Assembly (NCBI GenBank): GCA_963576735.1
Contig: OY755171.1
Span: forward strand, 19,504,182-19,568,181
Origin: Bedellia somnulentella
Taxonomy: Eukaryota; Arthropoda; Insecta; Lepidoptera; Bedelliidae
Direction: 5' to 3'
Length of the DNA: 64,000 nt
Made by a program: the position numbers and the translations under genes. Below are positions 1 to 10,021 of the stretch, in pieces. Position 1 is the stretch's first letter. Each line of letters opens with the position of its first letter. The notes beneath the pieces were generated by a model. It made no database searches and had not been told where the DNA came from. It was given only the letters and a program-made list of their open reading frames with translations.

Positions 1-1406
1 GATAGCAGTTAATAAGGATTAAGATTGATGATAATGATTTATTAGAATTTTTGAAGTATTCTTGTAAGAAATTCCTGTAGTGTTTAAGTATTGCAATGTA
101 CAATTATTATTTTTGAATTTTCATGCTATTTATTTTTGTATAAGTGCCGAATGTCATATTATTCACAGCTCGATGCTCGCCTCGATGAAAATTACTTGCT
201 TATGCTTAAATGTTTTTAGATCAATACAAATAAAGTTTAGATAATGTGTTAAAAACGTGCACCAGGAGGTTGCACATTGTCGGATGGCCGAATGTCATAT
301 TTTTATGAATTGGCAACACCGACAGTGTGCCGTGACCCGTCAATGGATGTCAATGTCAAGATGAGTGAAGGATGAACGCGGGATTCCAGTGTGGATGCGC
401 GGGAGACTAACTTGTGATCAATGCATAAAATAATGTAGATGAAATAGAAAGTAAAGTGGTGATATCATTTAATAGTCGTTTTCTTCAAATACATTTTGAA
501 GGCATTTAGATTTTTAATAGGTTAACCAACCAACCAACTTAAGCCGAATCTGATAGAACTTAAACATCGATAATACTAAATGATCAGTGTTTCACATCAA
601 TAGGTAAACAATGAGAGAAAATAATTTTGGAAGAAATCATGAAAACTAAGCCTTTTATGGCGAAAATATTACAATGATTATGAAGTTTTCTCTGATCACA
701 TCGAGGAATCATGACACACCAAAAAAATACTCTTGACCGAAGTGAAAACAAAGAAAACAATTACTTACTTGTGCAAAGTTAATTGAGGCTGATATTTGCT
801 ATTACGGGCGCCACAATCTTTAACAGAGCAACAGGGCATTGTGCATTTATATTACCCATGTAATTTTATGGTCCAAAACTTGATTAATCAATGTCCAAAA
901 CACAATAAACACAATCAACACTTTTGTTTACAAAGCAACTTGACAGATCAAATGGCGACTAACATGGCCGATCTATGTACGCGCTATCATAATCGTAACT
1001 TCTTGGCGAAATTTGGCCATAAACGACAAGAAGTAAACATGTATTGTTCTCTTTTTCAAAAGATTAAACTCGGAAGGTTAGAAAGGGAAAACGGCATATG
1101 GAATATTTCTGTTGCGATATGATTATTATTTGCATAACGTTATTTAGATATAGTACCACAGGGCCCATCCATAGTGTAGAGTATCCTTGCTAATTATAGA
1201 CGATTGTAGACAATTTGACATGCCCCACGGTTTTATTTTAGTCTAGTCTATGCCTATGTTTATAATGCCCACGATTGCATCTATTTTATTATTTTTAGTG
1301 CATGTATCTTAAACATTACAACGTATGTTTAACATAAAACCATTTCACTTTTAAAGTTTTTTTACCATTTTAATTTTCTAGTGTTATTTCGGATTCTGTT
1401 TAATAA
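1..1406. other. No gene recognised
   Basis: AT-rich sequence with no exon, RNA gene or known repeat that I can support. A short phrase (CGAATGTCATATT) occurs twice, near 149 and 289. The only open frame of note, 796-1122 on the plus strand, has no recognisable domain. The stretch could be intron, UTR or intergenic sequence of a gene lying outside the window. Confidence 0.5.
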
Positions 1407-2365
1407 TCTATACTTATAATAAATCTGTAGAGAGGTCAATTCTGTACATAAAATATATTTTCAAAATAACTATCAGGGGGTAATAAGTGATCGATACTGA
1501 AGCCAAAAATGCAATCAGTAAAATTTTTGTCTGTCTGTCTGTCGGTTTGTATGTTCCTTATGGAAACAAAAACTACTCAACGGATTTCAACGAAACTTGG
1601 CACAATTACTCTTCATACTCCTGGGCAGGTTATACGATACTTTTCCGCAGAGTAGTGAAGGGGAATTTAGGGAAATTTTGGAAAAACCTGAGAATTTACT
1701 CCATTTTTTAAGCTTCCTTCGTTGTGCAGCCTTAATGGTTAAAATGACATAGAAATCATGTATCACGGAAATACTCTTCATAAAACTGTCTAAAAATATC
1801 CTTCAACAGCATTCGTCTATCTGTAATGGTTCACTCACAATAACACGTGTAACTTCTGATAGCTTAGCAGTTCGGAGCATTCTGATTAAATTGTTTACTC
1901 TAACGTTTACAATACTCATTTTTATCCCTAATTTAAAAAGTTAACATTATTCCTTATTCAATAAAAAAATATCATCAGAGAGAATCATAGAAATCGGTAG
2001 AGAAACACCGAAATTATGCATGAAATAAGCCATCGCGCCCGTGACCAAAACCAAATCCTTACTAATTTACATATTATATACTAGATGGCGCCAGTAGTTG
2101 CATCCTACATCGCGGAATGGTTTCTTTTGTAGATTTTTATAAATTCTTTATAGCGTTTTACTTAACTATAACTCAACCTTAAAATCTGCTTAATAACGGA
2201 GATACTGAACCGTTTATTAAAACGCATTAAAAATCCCAAAGCTGTTCAGGAGTGCTAAAAATCGCAATCATTGCGCTAAATATCACAAATCTTAAGCAGT
2301 GATTGAAGAAACCTCGGATATTTAAAAACCAACGCTACCCGTGCGAAGCTGGGCCGATCCACTAG
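1407..2365 (+). mobile_element. Non-autonomous Helitron, complete ends
   Basis: Starts with TCTATACTTATAATAAATC and ends with a GC-rich tail (GTGCGAAGCTGGGCCG) followed by CTAG. The base before is A and the base after is T, the A^T target expected for Helitrons, which leave no target duplication. The 959-bp interior holds the CTGTCTGTCTGTC phrase common in lepidopteran copies and no Rep/helicase gene, so it depends on an autonomous partner. The 74-codon frame at 1487-1711 is not a gene. Confidence 0.75.
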
Positions 2366-3211
2366 TAATAATAATAAAACTCTTTATTGCACATTACAAA
2401 AAAAACAACAATTACAAAAAAAAGATCGGTACAAAAGCCAAAGTACAACTGGCGGTCTTATCACTAAGAGCGATCTCTTCCAGACAACCCATGAATGGAA
2501 AGATTTGGTAGATTAAAAACATGTTCGGTAGATGAACAATAAATTAAACTGATTTGCTTAAAAACTAAAATTATTCATCAAACTATTATCTATCTTTTTT
2601 AAATATTACTAAATATTTATTAAGTTTTAACACACTTACAGATAGTATTCCATATAATAAATAATATTCAATAAATACTATACATATGCAATATATATAA
2701 AGATTTTTAAATAAGATACATATATAAATTTTACGACTTATATAATAGAATATATAAACTTTTGTATGCAACACAAATAATATTATAGTGTTTCGGAGAG
2801 GAAGTGTTTTTTTACCATGTTCTTGAAAATAGGGAGAGACTTGGCTAATCGCACCTCTACAGGAAGACCATTCCATAGTTGTACAGCCTGGACGGTAAAG
2901 GAGGAACTGTAAAAATTGGTGGAATGGGAAGGGGTACTCAACAAAAGATTGTGGTAAGAACGCAGATTGAGGTCATATGAAGAGTGAAGGAATTGGAAAC
3001 GCTCTTTAAGGTAGGAGGGGGTGGCAGGATTAAACAAGATAGAGTACAGGAGAGACAGAGTATGTGCATTCCGGCGGAGACGAATTTCAAGCCACTGAAG
3101 TTTATTGCGATACGCAGAGACATGGTCATATTTACGCAGTCCGAATATAAACCTAATACATAAGTTTTGTAAGCGCTCAAGTTTGTTCAGTTGATCTTCA
3201 GTTAGATCGAG
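2366..3211 (-). mobile_element. CR1/Jockey-group LINE, 3' fragment (copy A)
   Basis: The minus strand encodes the C-terminal part of a non-LTR retrotransposon reverse transcriptase, from about 3211 to 2783. A 3' UTR follows, ending in an AATAAAG-like signal and (ATT)n near 2367-2390. It is nearly identical to the longer copy at 11920-13365. The match breaks off at 3211, where a 5'-truncated Helitron begins. Recognisable stretches include DLTEDQLNKLERLQNLC and QLWNGLPVEVR, typical of the region after the thumb. There is no RT catalytic core here, so it is inactive. Confidence 0.7.
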
Positions 3212-3662
3212 ATATTGTTTGCTTACTAAATGCATTGGAGATGGCGCTGTGCATGTGCATCGTTTAAAACAACGTAAAATATTGTAAACTAATATAAAAA
3301 TCAAAATTTAGAAGCTTAATGGTACGGTAATGGATCCCCGAAAATAAGGAACTCCCGAGGGATGATGTACTATTTTTTTATCGTATACTTTTTTTTTTAC
3401 ATCTACTTATATTGCAAACGAATATTAACATGTAAATTTAGAAGCTAAATGAAACGACGACGATTCCTTGAAACTAAGGAATCCGCAAGAGTTCTCATAG
3501 GAACATCAAAAAACCTTAACTCATATATGGCTCAAAATATTGCAGCGATTATTTTTATCATCGATGGAATTCACATCAGACACTTTGTTAATGTTCATTT
3601 TGGAAAGATGAAGGGGATTCATCAATTTAAATGACAAATTTGTTTATCAATAGTAAGACTAA
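3212..3662 (+). mobile_element. 5'-truncated non-autonomous Helitron, tandem copy 1
   Basis: About 451 bp, nearly identical to 3839-4288. It lacks the first 176 bp of the full copy and ends in CTAA at the exact point where the next copy begins with TCCATACTAATATT. The 61-codon frame at 3449-3634 is preserved only because the duplication is recent. Confidence 0.65.
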
Positions 3663-4288
3663 TCCATACTAATATTATAAATGGGAAAGTGAGTTTGTTT
3701 GTTTGTTTGTTCCGCTTTCACGCCGTAAATACTGAACCGGTTGCTTTGAAATTTTTCAGACGTGTAGTTAGAAGTCTAAATTAAATAATAGGGTACTTTT
3801 AATCCCGGAAAAAAATATGTTCCCATGGGAAATCAAAAATATTGTTTGCTTACTAAATGCATTGGAGATGGCGCTGTGCATGTGCATCGTTTAAAACAAC
3901 GTAAAATATTGTAAACTAATATAAAAATCAAAATTTAGAAGCTTAATGGTACGGTAATGGATCCCCGAAAATAAGGAACTCCCGAGGGATGATGTACTAT
4001 TTTTTTATCGTATACTTTTTTTTTACATCTACTTATATTGCAAACGAATATTAACATGTAAATTTAGAAGCTAAATGAAACGACGACGATTCCTTCAAAC
4101 TAAGGAATCCGCAAGAGTTCTCATAGGAACATCAAAAAACCTTAACTCATATATGGCTCAAAATATTGCAGCGATTATTTTTATCATCGATGGAATTCAC
4201 ATCAGACACTTTGTTAATGTTCATTTTGGAAAGATGAAGGGGTTTCATCAATTTAAATGACAAATTTGTTTATCAATAGTAAGACTAA
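3663..4288 (+). mobile_element. Complete non-autonomous Helitron, tandem copy 2
   Basis: Begins TCCATACTAATATTATAAA, contains (TTTG)n and a segment (TTTCACGCCGTAAATACTGAACCGG) also seen, diverged, in the minus-strand copy near 49430-49707, and ends in CTAA before T. Size is 626 bp. It has no replicase gene. Together with 3212-3662 it forms a head-to-tail pair with no spacer. Confidence 0.65.
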
Positions 4289-4327
4289 TATGAAATAAAG
4301 CGTAATAAAAATTTGACACCGCCCCGG

Positions 4328-4430
4328 TAACGTCTCCGTGGCGTAGCGGTATAACTAACTACTATGAATATTTAATTAGAACTATTATGAATCAATCGTC
4401 CCGGGTTCGTATCTCAGGTAATTCAAGCTT
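4328..4430 (+). repeat. tRNA-like segment, possible SINE head
   Basis: TGGCGTAGCGG near 4338 resembles a pol III A box, and GGGTTCGTATCTC near 4402 resembles a B box. The 50-odd bases between them are longer than in a plain tRNA and no clean cloverleaf is visible. A tRNA-derived SINE head or tRNA pseudogene is more likely than a working tRNA. Confidence 0.3.
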
Positions 4431-4860
4431 TTTGTAAAAAAATGTTTTGTTAGCTTAAAATAACACTATATATAATAATAACAAGCACTATCCCTTCAAT
4501 TTAGCGATTATTTTGGAAGGAGATCCACCACTAATCATCCCTATATTGCCGACCAATCGCTGCAAGCTCTCCCACTATCACCAACGGTCAGTGTAGGGGG
4601 CAGCACCGGGCCGTCGCCGCAGCGCCAAACTACTATCCGTATCTGTACTTACTAAAGATATTCTCATTTCTGAACATAAAAACTTGGTATATTTGTTTCA
4701 TGATTCTTATGAACAATTAAAAAGGAATTTTTGGAACTCAACCCCTAATGGGTTGATATAGCAAATGAAAGTTAATATAGAGTTTTTTTACATTTACATT
4801 ACTTGGTGCGATTGAATTTATGAAATCCATCTATCAATCATTCATGAATATATGCTAACA

Positions 4861-5020
4861 ACCATAAATTCCATAAAAGGGTAGCCATAGCTTCGGAGAT
4901 TCTTCATCCAATTTTGGAAATATATTGATAAAAGATAGGTTAATAAAGGTTGTTAGTGATGGGTCACAAACTGCATCGCCCAACAATCACTTAAAAAGCC
5001 TCAATGTCCTTTATGGGCCA
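4861..5020 (-). repeat. SINE-like family, diverged copy
   Basis: Diverged member of the family that is clearest at 61584-61830. It keeps the GGGTAGCC, GTTAGTGATGGGT and GCATCGCCCAA blocks in the same order. Confidence 0.5.
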
Positions 5021-5539
5021 AATGCAAAAAAAATGTAAAAATAACAAATAAGAAACAAAGATGACTTCTGTTGCTGTAACAAATAAAATAACAAAGATGA
5101 ACTATAAAACCTTGTTCATATTGTCAGTTTAAAATCGAAAACGGACAAGTGTGAGTCGGGCTCGCCCATTAAGTGTTCCATAGCTAGAATACTCTCTCAG
5201 CCATAGAGAGGCCCGCTCGGGATGGAGCGTCTATATATTATTATCTTAATCTCGTACATAGGATTAGCAATTAAAATAAATAAATAAAACAAAACTTTGA
5301 TTAGATTTTTTAATTCAAAGAGCGATAATAACAATTTACCAATAAAAGATGAGAGATCTTTGCCCCGCAGTGGGATAATGTAGGTTAATAAAAAAACAAT
5401 CTTCTCTCTTAGTTATAAATCAGAAATTAAGAAAAAAAATATATAAACAACACGTCGTTGATATAAGATAAAATACTACTTTAATAATATTATATCAGTT
5501 AATATTTTGTATATTAAAGTAGGAAAGATATTTTTTTGG

Positions 5540-6360
5540 TAAATCGACTATAAAAAATCAAACAAAAATCTTCATAGGTATTATAATTTGTGTTAACATA
5601 TAATCACCGACATTATAAAAAAATGGAAAAACATTATTTAGAATGTTCACCTCCATGATTTTTATAAAAACTAGTTTTAAATGCCAAGCTTTTCTAAATA
5701 ATCATTTTAAATACTTTTATAAATCAAGACAAAAATTTAAACAAAACAATTTTTTCTGATATCGAACTTAGAACTACTCTTACATTTAACAAGTAGGGGG
5801 CTTAAACATATTTTTTCGGTAAATCAGTCTGTACATAATTTTAAATACTTTTATAAATCAAGAAAAAATTTAAACAAAACAATTTTTTCTGAAATCGAAC
5901 TTAGAACTACTCTTACATTTAACAAGTAGGTGTCTTAAACATATTTTTTTGGTAAATCAGTCTTTACATAATTTTAAATAGTTTTATAAATCAAGAAAAA
6001 AATTCAAAAATACAAATTTTTCTGAAATCGAACTTAGAACTACTCTTACATTTAACAAGTAGGTGTCTTAAACATAAGTTTTTGGTAAATCAGTCTGTAC
6101 AATATTTTGTTAAGTACCGTCCTATCTTTATAGGTATTAAGAATTATGTTAACATAAACATTTTTAATAAATGGCCTTTTTTCGATAAATTATTTGTAAT
6201 ATTGCCCTCCATGATTTTTTAAAACTCGTTTAAAATACCAAGCTTTTCGAAATAATCATTTTAAATATTATTATAAATCAAGTCAAAAATGTAAACAGAA
6301 CAGTGGTAACAGATTCTTTCTCAAATCGAACTTAGAAGCTACCTTTGCAATTAACCATAC
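5540..6360. repeat. Nested tandem repeat (about 134-bp units inside a larger duplicated unit)
   Basis: Three consecutive units of about 134 bp start near 5704, 5838 and 5971. Each contains ATTTTAAATA, ATAAATCAAGA, ATCGAACTTAGAACTAC, TTTAACAAGTAGG and GGTAAATCAGTCT. A longer block at about 5550-5750 recurs, more diverged, at about 6090-6360, so the short tandem lies inside a larger duplication. No coding potential is visible. It could be a small satellite or the tandem interior of an unidentified transposon. Confidence 0.75.
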
Positions 6361-6646
6361 CATGTAAACAATACTAGGATATCTGTGTCTGTGACAGACA
6401 ATGACTGTTATTTCTCTTAGACATGAACAGAAATATCTTTCTCACAAGAATATCTGTGATCATAAAACTATTATATTTATAAGGTATTTGTATATTAAAA
6501 GTAAATAACATTAATAAAATAAAAAAGCAATTAACACGGTATTGCACATTCAATGACACAAATTATTTTAGCACATTATATTTTGACAATAAATCATCAT
6601 CAAAGTATTTTAACAAATATAAGTCTTATTATTATCAACAATATTA

Positions 6647-6990
6647 GACCGGGTCGCCAGAAAACATCCGTTAGCAAAATATGAGGTCCGCAATCTGTTT
6701 TATAAAGTATGCAAAGGGGTTCTAGGACTATTTAAAAACGCACGTTGCCACGCGCTGGAGTGATCACATCGCTCGGAATCTTTATGAAATTATACGTTTA
6801 GTGCGTTATTAGTGCATAAATATGTCTATCTTCCGAGGATAACATGCAAAAACCAGGGATAAGGTGAGGGACACGTGACCACTCTAGCGCGTGGAAACAA
6901 GCATTTTTGCATAGACCTAGAAGCCCTTGGAATACTTATAAAACAGATTGCGATCCTCATAATGCAAACAAAATGTCTTCTGCGATCTGC
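6647..6990. mobile_element. Fold-back (MITE-like) element
   Basis: The left arm (6647-6771) and right arm (6874-6990) are diverged reverse complements sharing CGCAATCTGTTTTATAA, TTCTAGG and CCACGCGCT. The spacer of about 100 bp is non-coding. No convincing target duplication is visible. Superfamily unknown. Confidence 0.65.
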
Positions 6991-7090
6991 ATAACATTAT
7001 AAGAGTATTGACTTTCCATTATGTAACTTAGCTCGTAGCAGATAATCAAATTAGAGTAAAAGAAAACTTCTTCATTTACTAATTTGTAGT

Positions 7091-10021
7091 TTAGTTTTCT
7101 TCATCACTACTAGTATTAAAGAAACTAAATTCTTTTTGTGGCTTTTGTGCCAAGTTTCGTTCGACTACTGTAGGACCATCTGTATTTTTAGCTGATAAAA
7201 TTTCTCGTTTATTATGTACATTTTCTTTCGTAGGCGAGTTAGACGGCGAAGAGAAAAGCTCATTAAAATCTTTTTTTAAATTGGATGACGAAACATTATA
7301 GCGCGCTGTACTAGATAACATTTTTAACCTAGAGCTGTAGCGACTATAGTCAACTTTAACATTTGACAGTACACATATCTTAGAAGTAGCTGGCCTGCCA
7401 TCGTCTGCTTTAATGACATGAGCCGAGGGCGATAGTCTTATGAGCTTGTTCCTCGCATCCGGTTCTGAGTCCATGATATTTCTAGCAGGATTCATAAGAA
7501 AATTCTCAGTTATAGATGTAGCAGAAACAATTTTTATTTTTGACGTTGAAGCAAAGTCTTGACTTTTCGCGATAAGTGAAGTAGCAATCGGTTTCTTTAA
7601 CAGGGTAGAACAAAAAACATCATCATCAGATGAATCGGATATTTTCTCTTTCGAAACTTTGTTATATTTTGAAATTGATGGAGAATTGTATTCTTTTTCT
7701 GGGGTCAACATATTACTGGCAACAGTTTTAAACTTCTTTGGGAAATCGAAAATAGTTTGATAGCTTTCATCATCATCAGATGATGACATGATAATTTTGC
7801 GTTTACGAACAGGGAGAAACTTGATAGAGTTATCAGAAGTTGAAGAATCATAACGTGTTGGCGAGTTATTAAGTGAAACTGCTTCTTCTGATGATGAAAT
7901 ATTTTGATCATCGATTTCATTCACACGAATCAATAAGCAATATTTTTTCAATGCAAAGCAATTACAAAATCCTCTTACTTCGGAAAAATCACAGAAACAA
8001 CTCAAAATGCGATAGCAAACTTCACCAGACTTATTAGCAGTTTGGATTTGATGAATTTTCATGGTTTTTGGTATAGCTGTTAAATTATTTAAGGCAAATT
8101 CGTTGTCGTTTTTAATATTATCAATATTTTTAGCATCAATGTAAAATAGTTTAATACTAGTTTCGCCTTTTAACATTTCTATCGCACTATTAGCGCTAAG
8201 TACGTCAATTCCATACGATACTTTCTTATCCAAAAGTCTTTTTATAGTTCCACCTACACCATCAGCAGCTCCTTTTCCATGATAAGACTCAGAAAAATTC
8301 CAAGTAGCTCTAAAGCCTAATTCATGAGTAATTTTACTGAACAGAAAGAAATTCTTTTTTTGTTTATACTGAGTGCTTGGTCCATCAGAATAGACATGCA
8401 AAACATTAACTTCTGGTGTGGTTTTTTTTACATCGGCTAATACTGGCATCAAATGTGCCCAGATTGCTTCTGGAGAATGGTCTGTTGAGTCTGAAAATGT
8501 GCAATAAGATTGGGGTTTATAATTTTTTTTATAAACTACGCTGGTGTGTAATGTAATTTGGTATTGTGAAGCCCCAAAGTGAGCCGATTGGATTTGTTCA
8601 TGCATTTTGCATGTGTAATTTTCGGAAAAGTCGCAATGTAGCATAACTTCATTTGACTGTAAACTATCTTTAACTTTTTTATAGCAGGAGTACTGGTGCC
8701 GTATGTTAAAAATATGCACTTTGTAAACAGTGAGTTCTTTTTCAAACATGGTGATTAAATTTGCCAAATTTCCATTTCTAAGATCTTTTTTCACTCTTTT
8801 CGAAGATTTAGTTTCATTATTTTTCACATACTCAATTTTTTGCACAACCCATTCCAGCCATGTAACAGTCTCCTCTTCCTTATGTTCAGTAAAATTGTAT
8901 TTAACACACTCATTTTTACATTTAGGGCATTCATTAAACATACATTCTTTTGAATCAATTGTGCATACTGTATCTTTTATAATATCATCGAGTTCGTTAT
9001 AAACATTCAACACAGACAATCTTTTGAGGGCCGTAAATTTAAATTCTATATTAGAATGTATCTTACAAACGCAAGTATTTCTATTTGACAGTTGTGGGCT
9101 GACAACATAAAAAGGCTTATGTCTTATAAATGTGGAATAAGAAATTTTGCTACCCGTTTCTACTTTGAATTTTCGGTACAAGTTAAGCAAACTATCCAAA
9201 AGGTATCTTTTTTGCATTTTTACCATATTTCGCGTCTTCGTCTCTTTTTTGCCAGCAGATGCACGAGATACGTCGTCTTGCAAAAAGAATGTTTCTATTT
9301 GTTCTTGGTGTTTTTTGGTACACTGATTGTCCTTTGGTTTCGAAAGTCTAATTTGTCCTCTTAACCCCAAGTAATGTCCTATCTGAGTTCGCATATTATA
9401 TTTGCAAATCAAGTTTCTTTTAACCAGGTTTTTCATAACATTTCTTTCAGTGTTATTTTGACAATCCCTGTAATGTTCTGCCAAAACCGTAGACATTACA
9501 TTTTTTTCCAATAAAACTCGTTTTACTCTTTTTTTATCTTCTGCTGAAACACTATTCAATGTTTGCAAAAATGAATCTGATTTCGAATTAGGTGTCAATG
9601 GATCTATATTTTTATTATCATGTTGATGATCATCAGTGGATAATTTTTGACATTTTAAAAGCAAATCCCTTCTGTACACCTTTTTTTGTAGAGACGCTAT
9701 TCGTCGTTTCATTTTTTCAATTTTATTGTTCTGTCTTTCTACTAGTTTTCTTAATTTATGATGCTTTTGATGATATTTCTTTCGAGATACAAGTTCTTTT
9801 TTATCACTATTTGTACTATCTTTCACAGCTTGTTTTTTTTTTAGATTTCGCCATGTCTTTCTTCTCATATCTTGTTGGCTTTTAGGCAATAATGAAATTT
9901 TAACGTATTTGCTTTTTATCCTTTCGCGATTTTGCCTTTGCATTTCTTCATATTTATCTGGATGATTTTTTTTGAGACGTTCTCTGTATAAACGTTGTCT
10001 TTCCGCTGGCGATAAGGGCAT
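7091..10021 (-). CDS. DDE-type transposase-like protein, 976 aa, superfamily uncertain (Sola-like suspected)
   Basis: A single uninterrupted frame of 976 codons. The N-terminus (residues 1-130) is very basic and begins MPLSPAERQRLYRERLKK, then continues into a Lys/Arg-rich predicted coiled coil, suggesting DNA binding. The centre has Cys/His groups (around residues 320-390) and three conserved-looking acidic blocks: HCDFSENY (Asp near 463), YSDGPSTQYK (Asp near 544) and FSESYHGKGAADGVGG (Glu near 577). I read these as a DDE catalytic triad. A Cys-rich patch (CFCDFSEVRGFCNC) follows, then a tail of about 250 residues, low in complexity and with repeated SSDDD clusters. The DFSENY and HGKGAADG blocks remind me of Sola-type transposases, but that is recall, not a search. 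No terminal inverted repeats were found on either side. The long intact frame among decayed elements points to a recent insertion or to a domesticated gene. Confidence 0.7.
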   Translation of the reverse strand: MPLSPAERQRLYRERLKKNHPDKYEEMQRQNRERIKSKYVKISLLPKSQQDMRRKTWRNLKKKQAVKDSTNSDKKELVSRKKYHQKHHKLRKLVERQNNKIEKMKRRIASLQKKVYRRDLLLKCQKLSTDDHQHDNKNIDPLTPNSKSDSFLQTLNSVSAEDKKRVKRVLLEKNVMSTVLAEHYRDCQNNTERNVMKNLVKRNLICKYNMRTQIGHYLGLRGQIRLSKPKDNQCTKKHQEQIETFFLQDDVSRASAGKKETKTRNMVKMQKRYLLDSLLNLYRKFKVETGSKISYSTFIRHKPFYVVSPQLSNRNTCVCKIHSNIEFKFTALKRLSVLNVYNELDDIIKDTVCTIDSKECMFNECPKCKNECVKYNFTEHKEEETVTWLEWVVQKIEYVKNNETKSSKRVKKDLRNGNLANLITMFEKELTVYKVHIFNIRHQYSCYKKVKDSLQSNEVMLHCDFSENYTCKMHEQIQSAHFGASQYQITLHTSVVYKKNYKPQSYCTFSDSTDHSPEAIWAHLMPVLADVKKTTPEVNVLHVYSDGPSTQYKQKKNFFLFSKITHELGFRATWNFSESYHGKGAADGVGGTIKRLLDKKVSYGIDVLSANSAIEMLKGETSIKLFYIDAKNIDNIKNDNEFALNNLTAIPKTMKIHQIQTANKSGEVCYRILSCFCDFSEVRGFCNCFALKKYCLLIRVNEIDDQNISSSEEAVSLNNSPTRYDSSTSDNSIKFLPVRKRKIIMSSSDDDESYQTIFDFPKKFKTVASNMLTPEKEYNSPSISKYNKVSKEKISDSSDDDVFCSTLLKKPIATSLIAKSQDFASTSKIKIVSATSITENFLMNPARNIMDSEPDARNKLIRLSPSAHVIKADDGRPATSKICVLSNVKVDYSRYSSRLKMLSSTARYNVSSSNLKKDFNELFSSPSNSPTKENVHNKREILSAKNTDGPTVVERNLAQKPQKEFSFFNTSSDEEN

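Noticed and set aside
796..1122. 108-codon plus-strand frame
   Set aside because: No domain, repeat or splice context. The composition looks like chance in AT-rich DNA.
3449..4260. Two near-identical 61-codon frames (3449-3634 and 4075-4260)
   Set aside because: They are similar only because both lie in recently duplicated Helitron sequence. No independent evidence of coding.
8730..9885. Several plus-strand frames of 90-97 codons
   Set aside because: They are antisense shadows of the 976-codon minus-strand gene.
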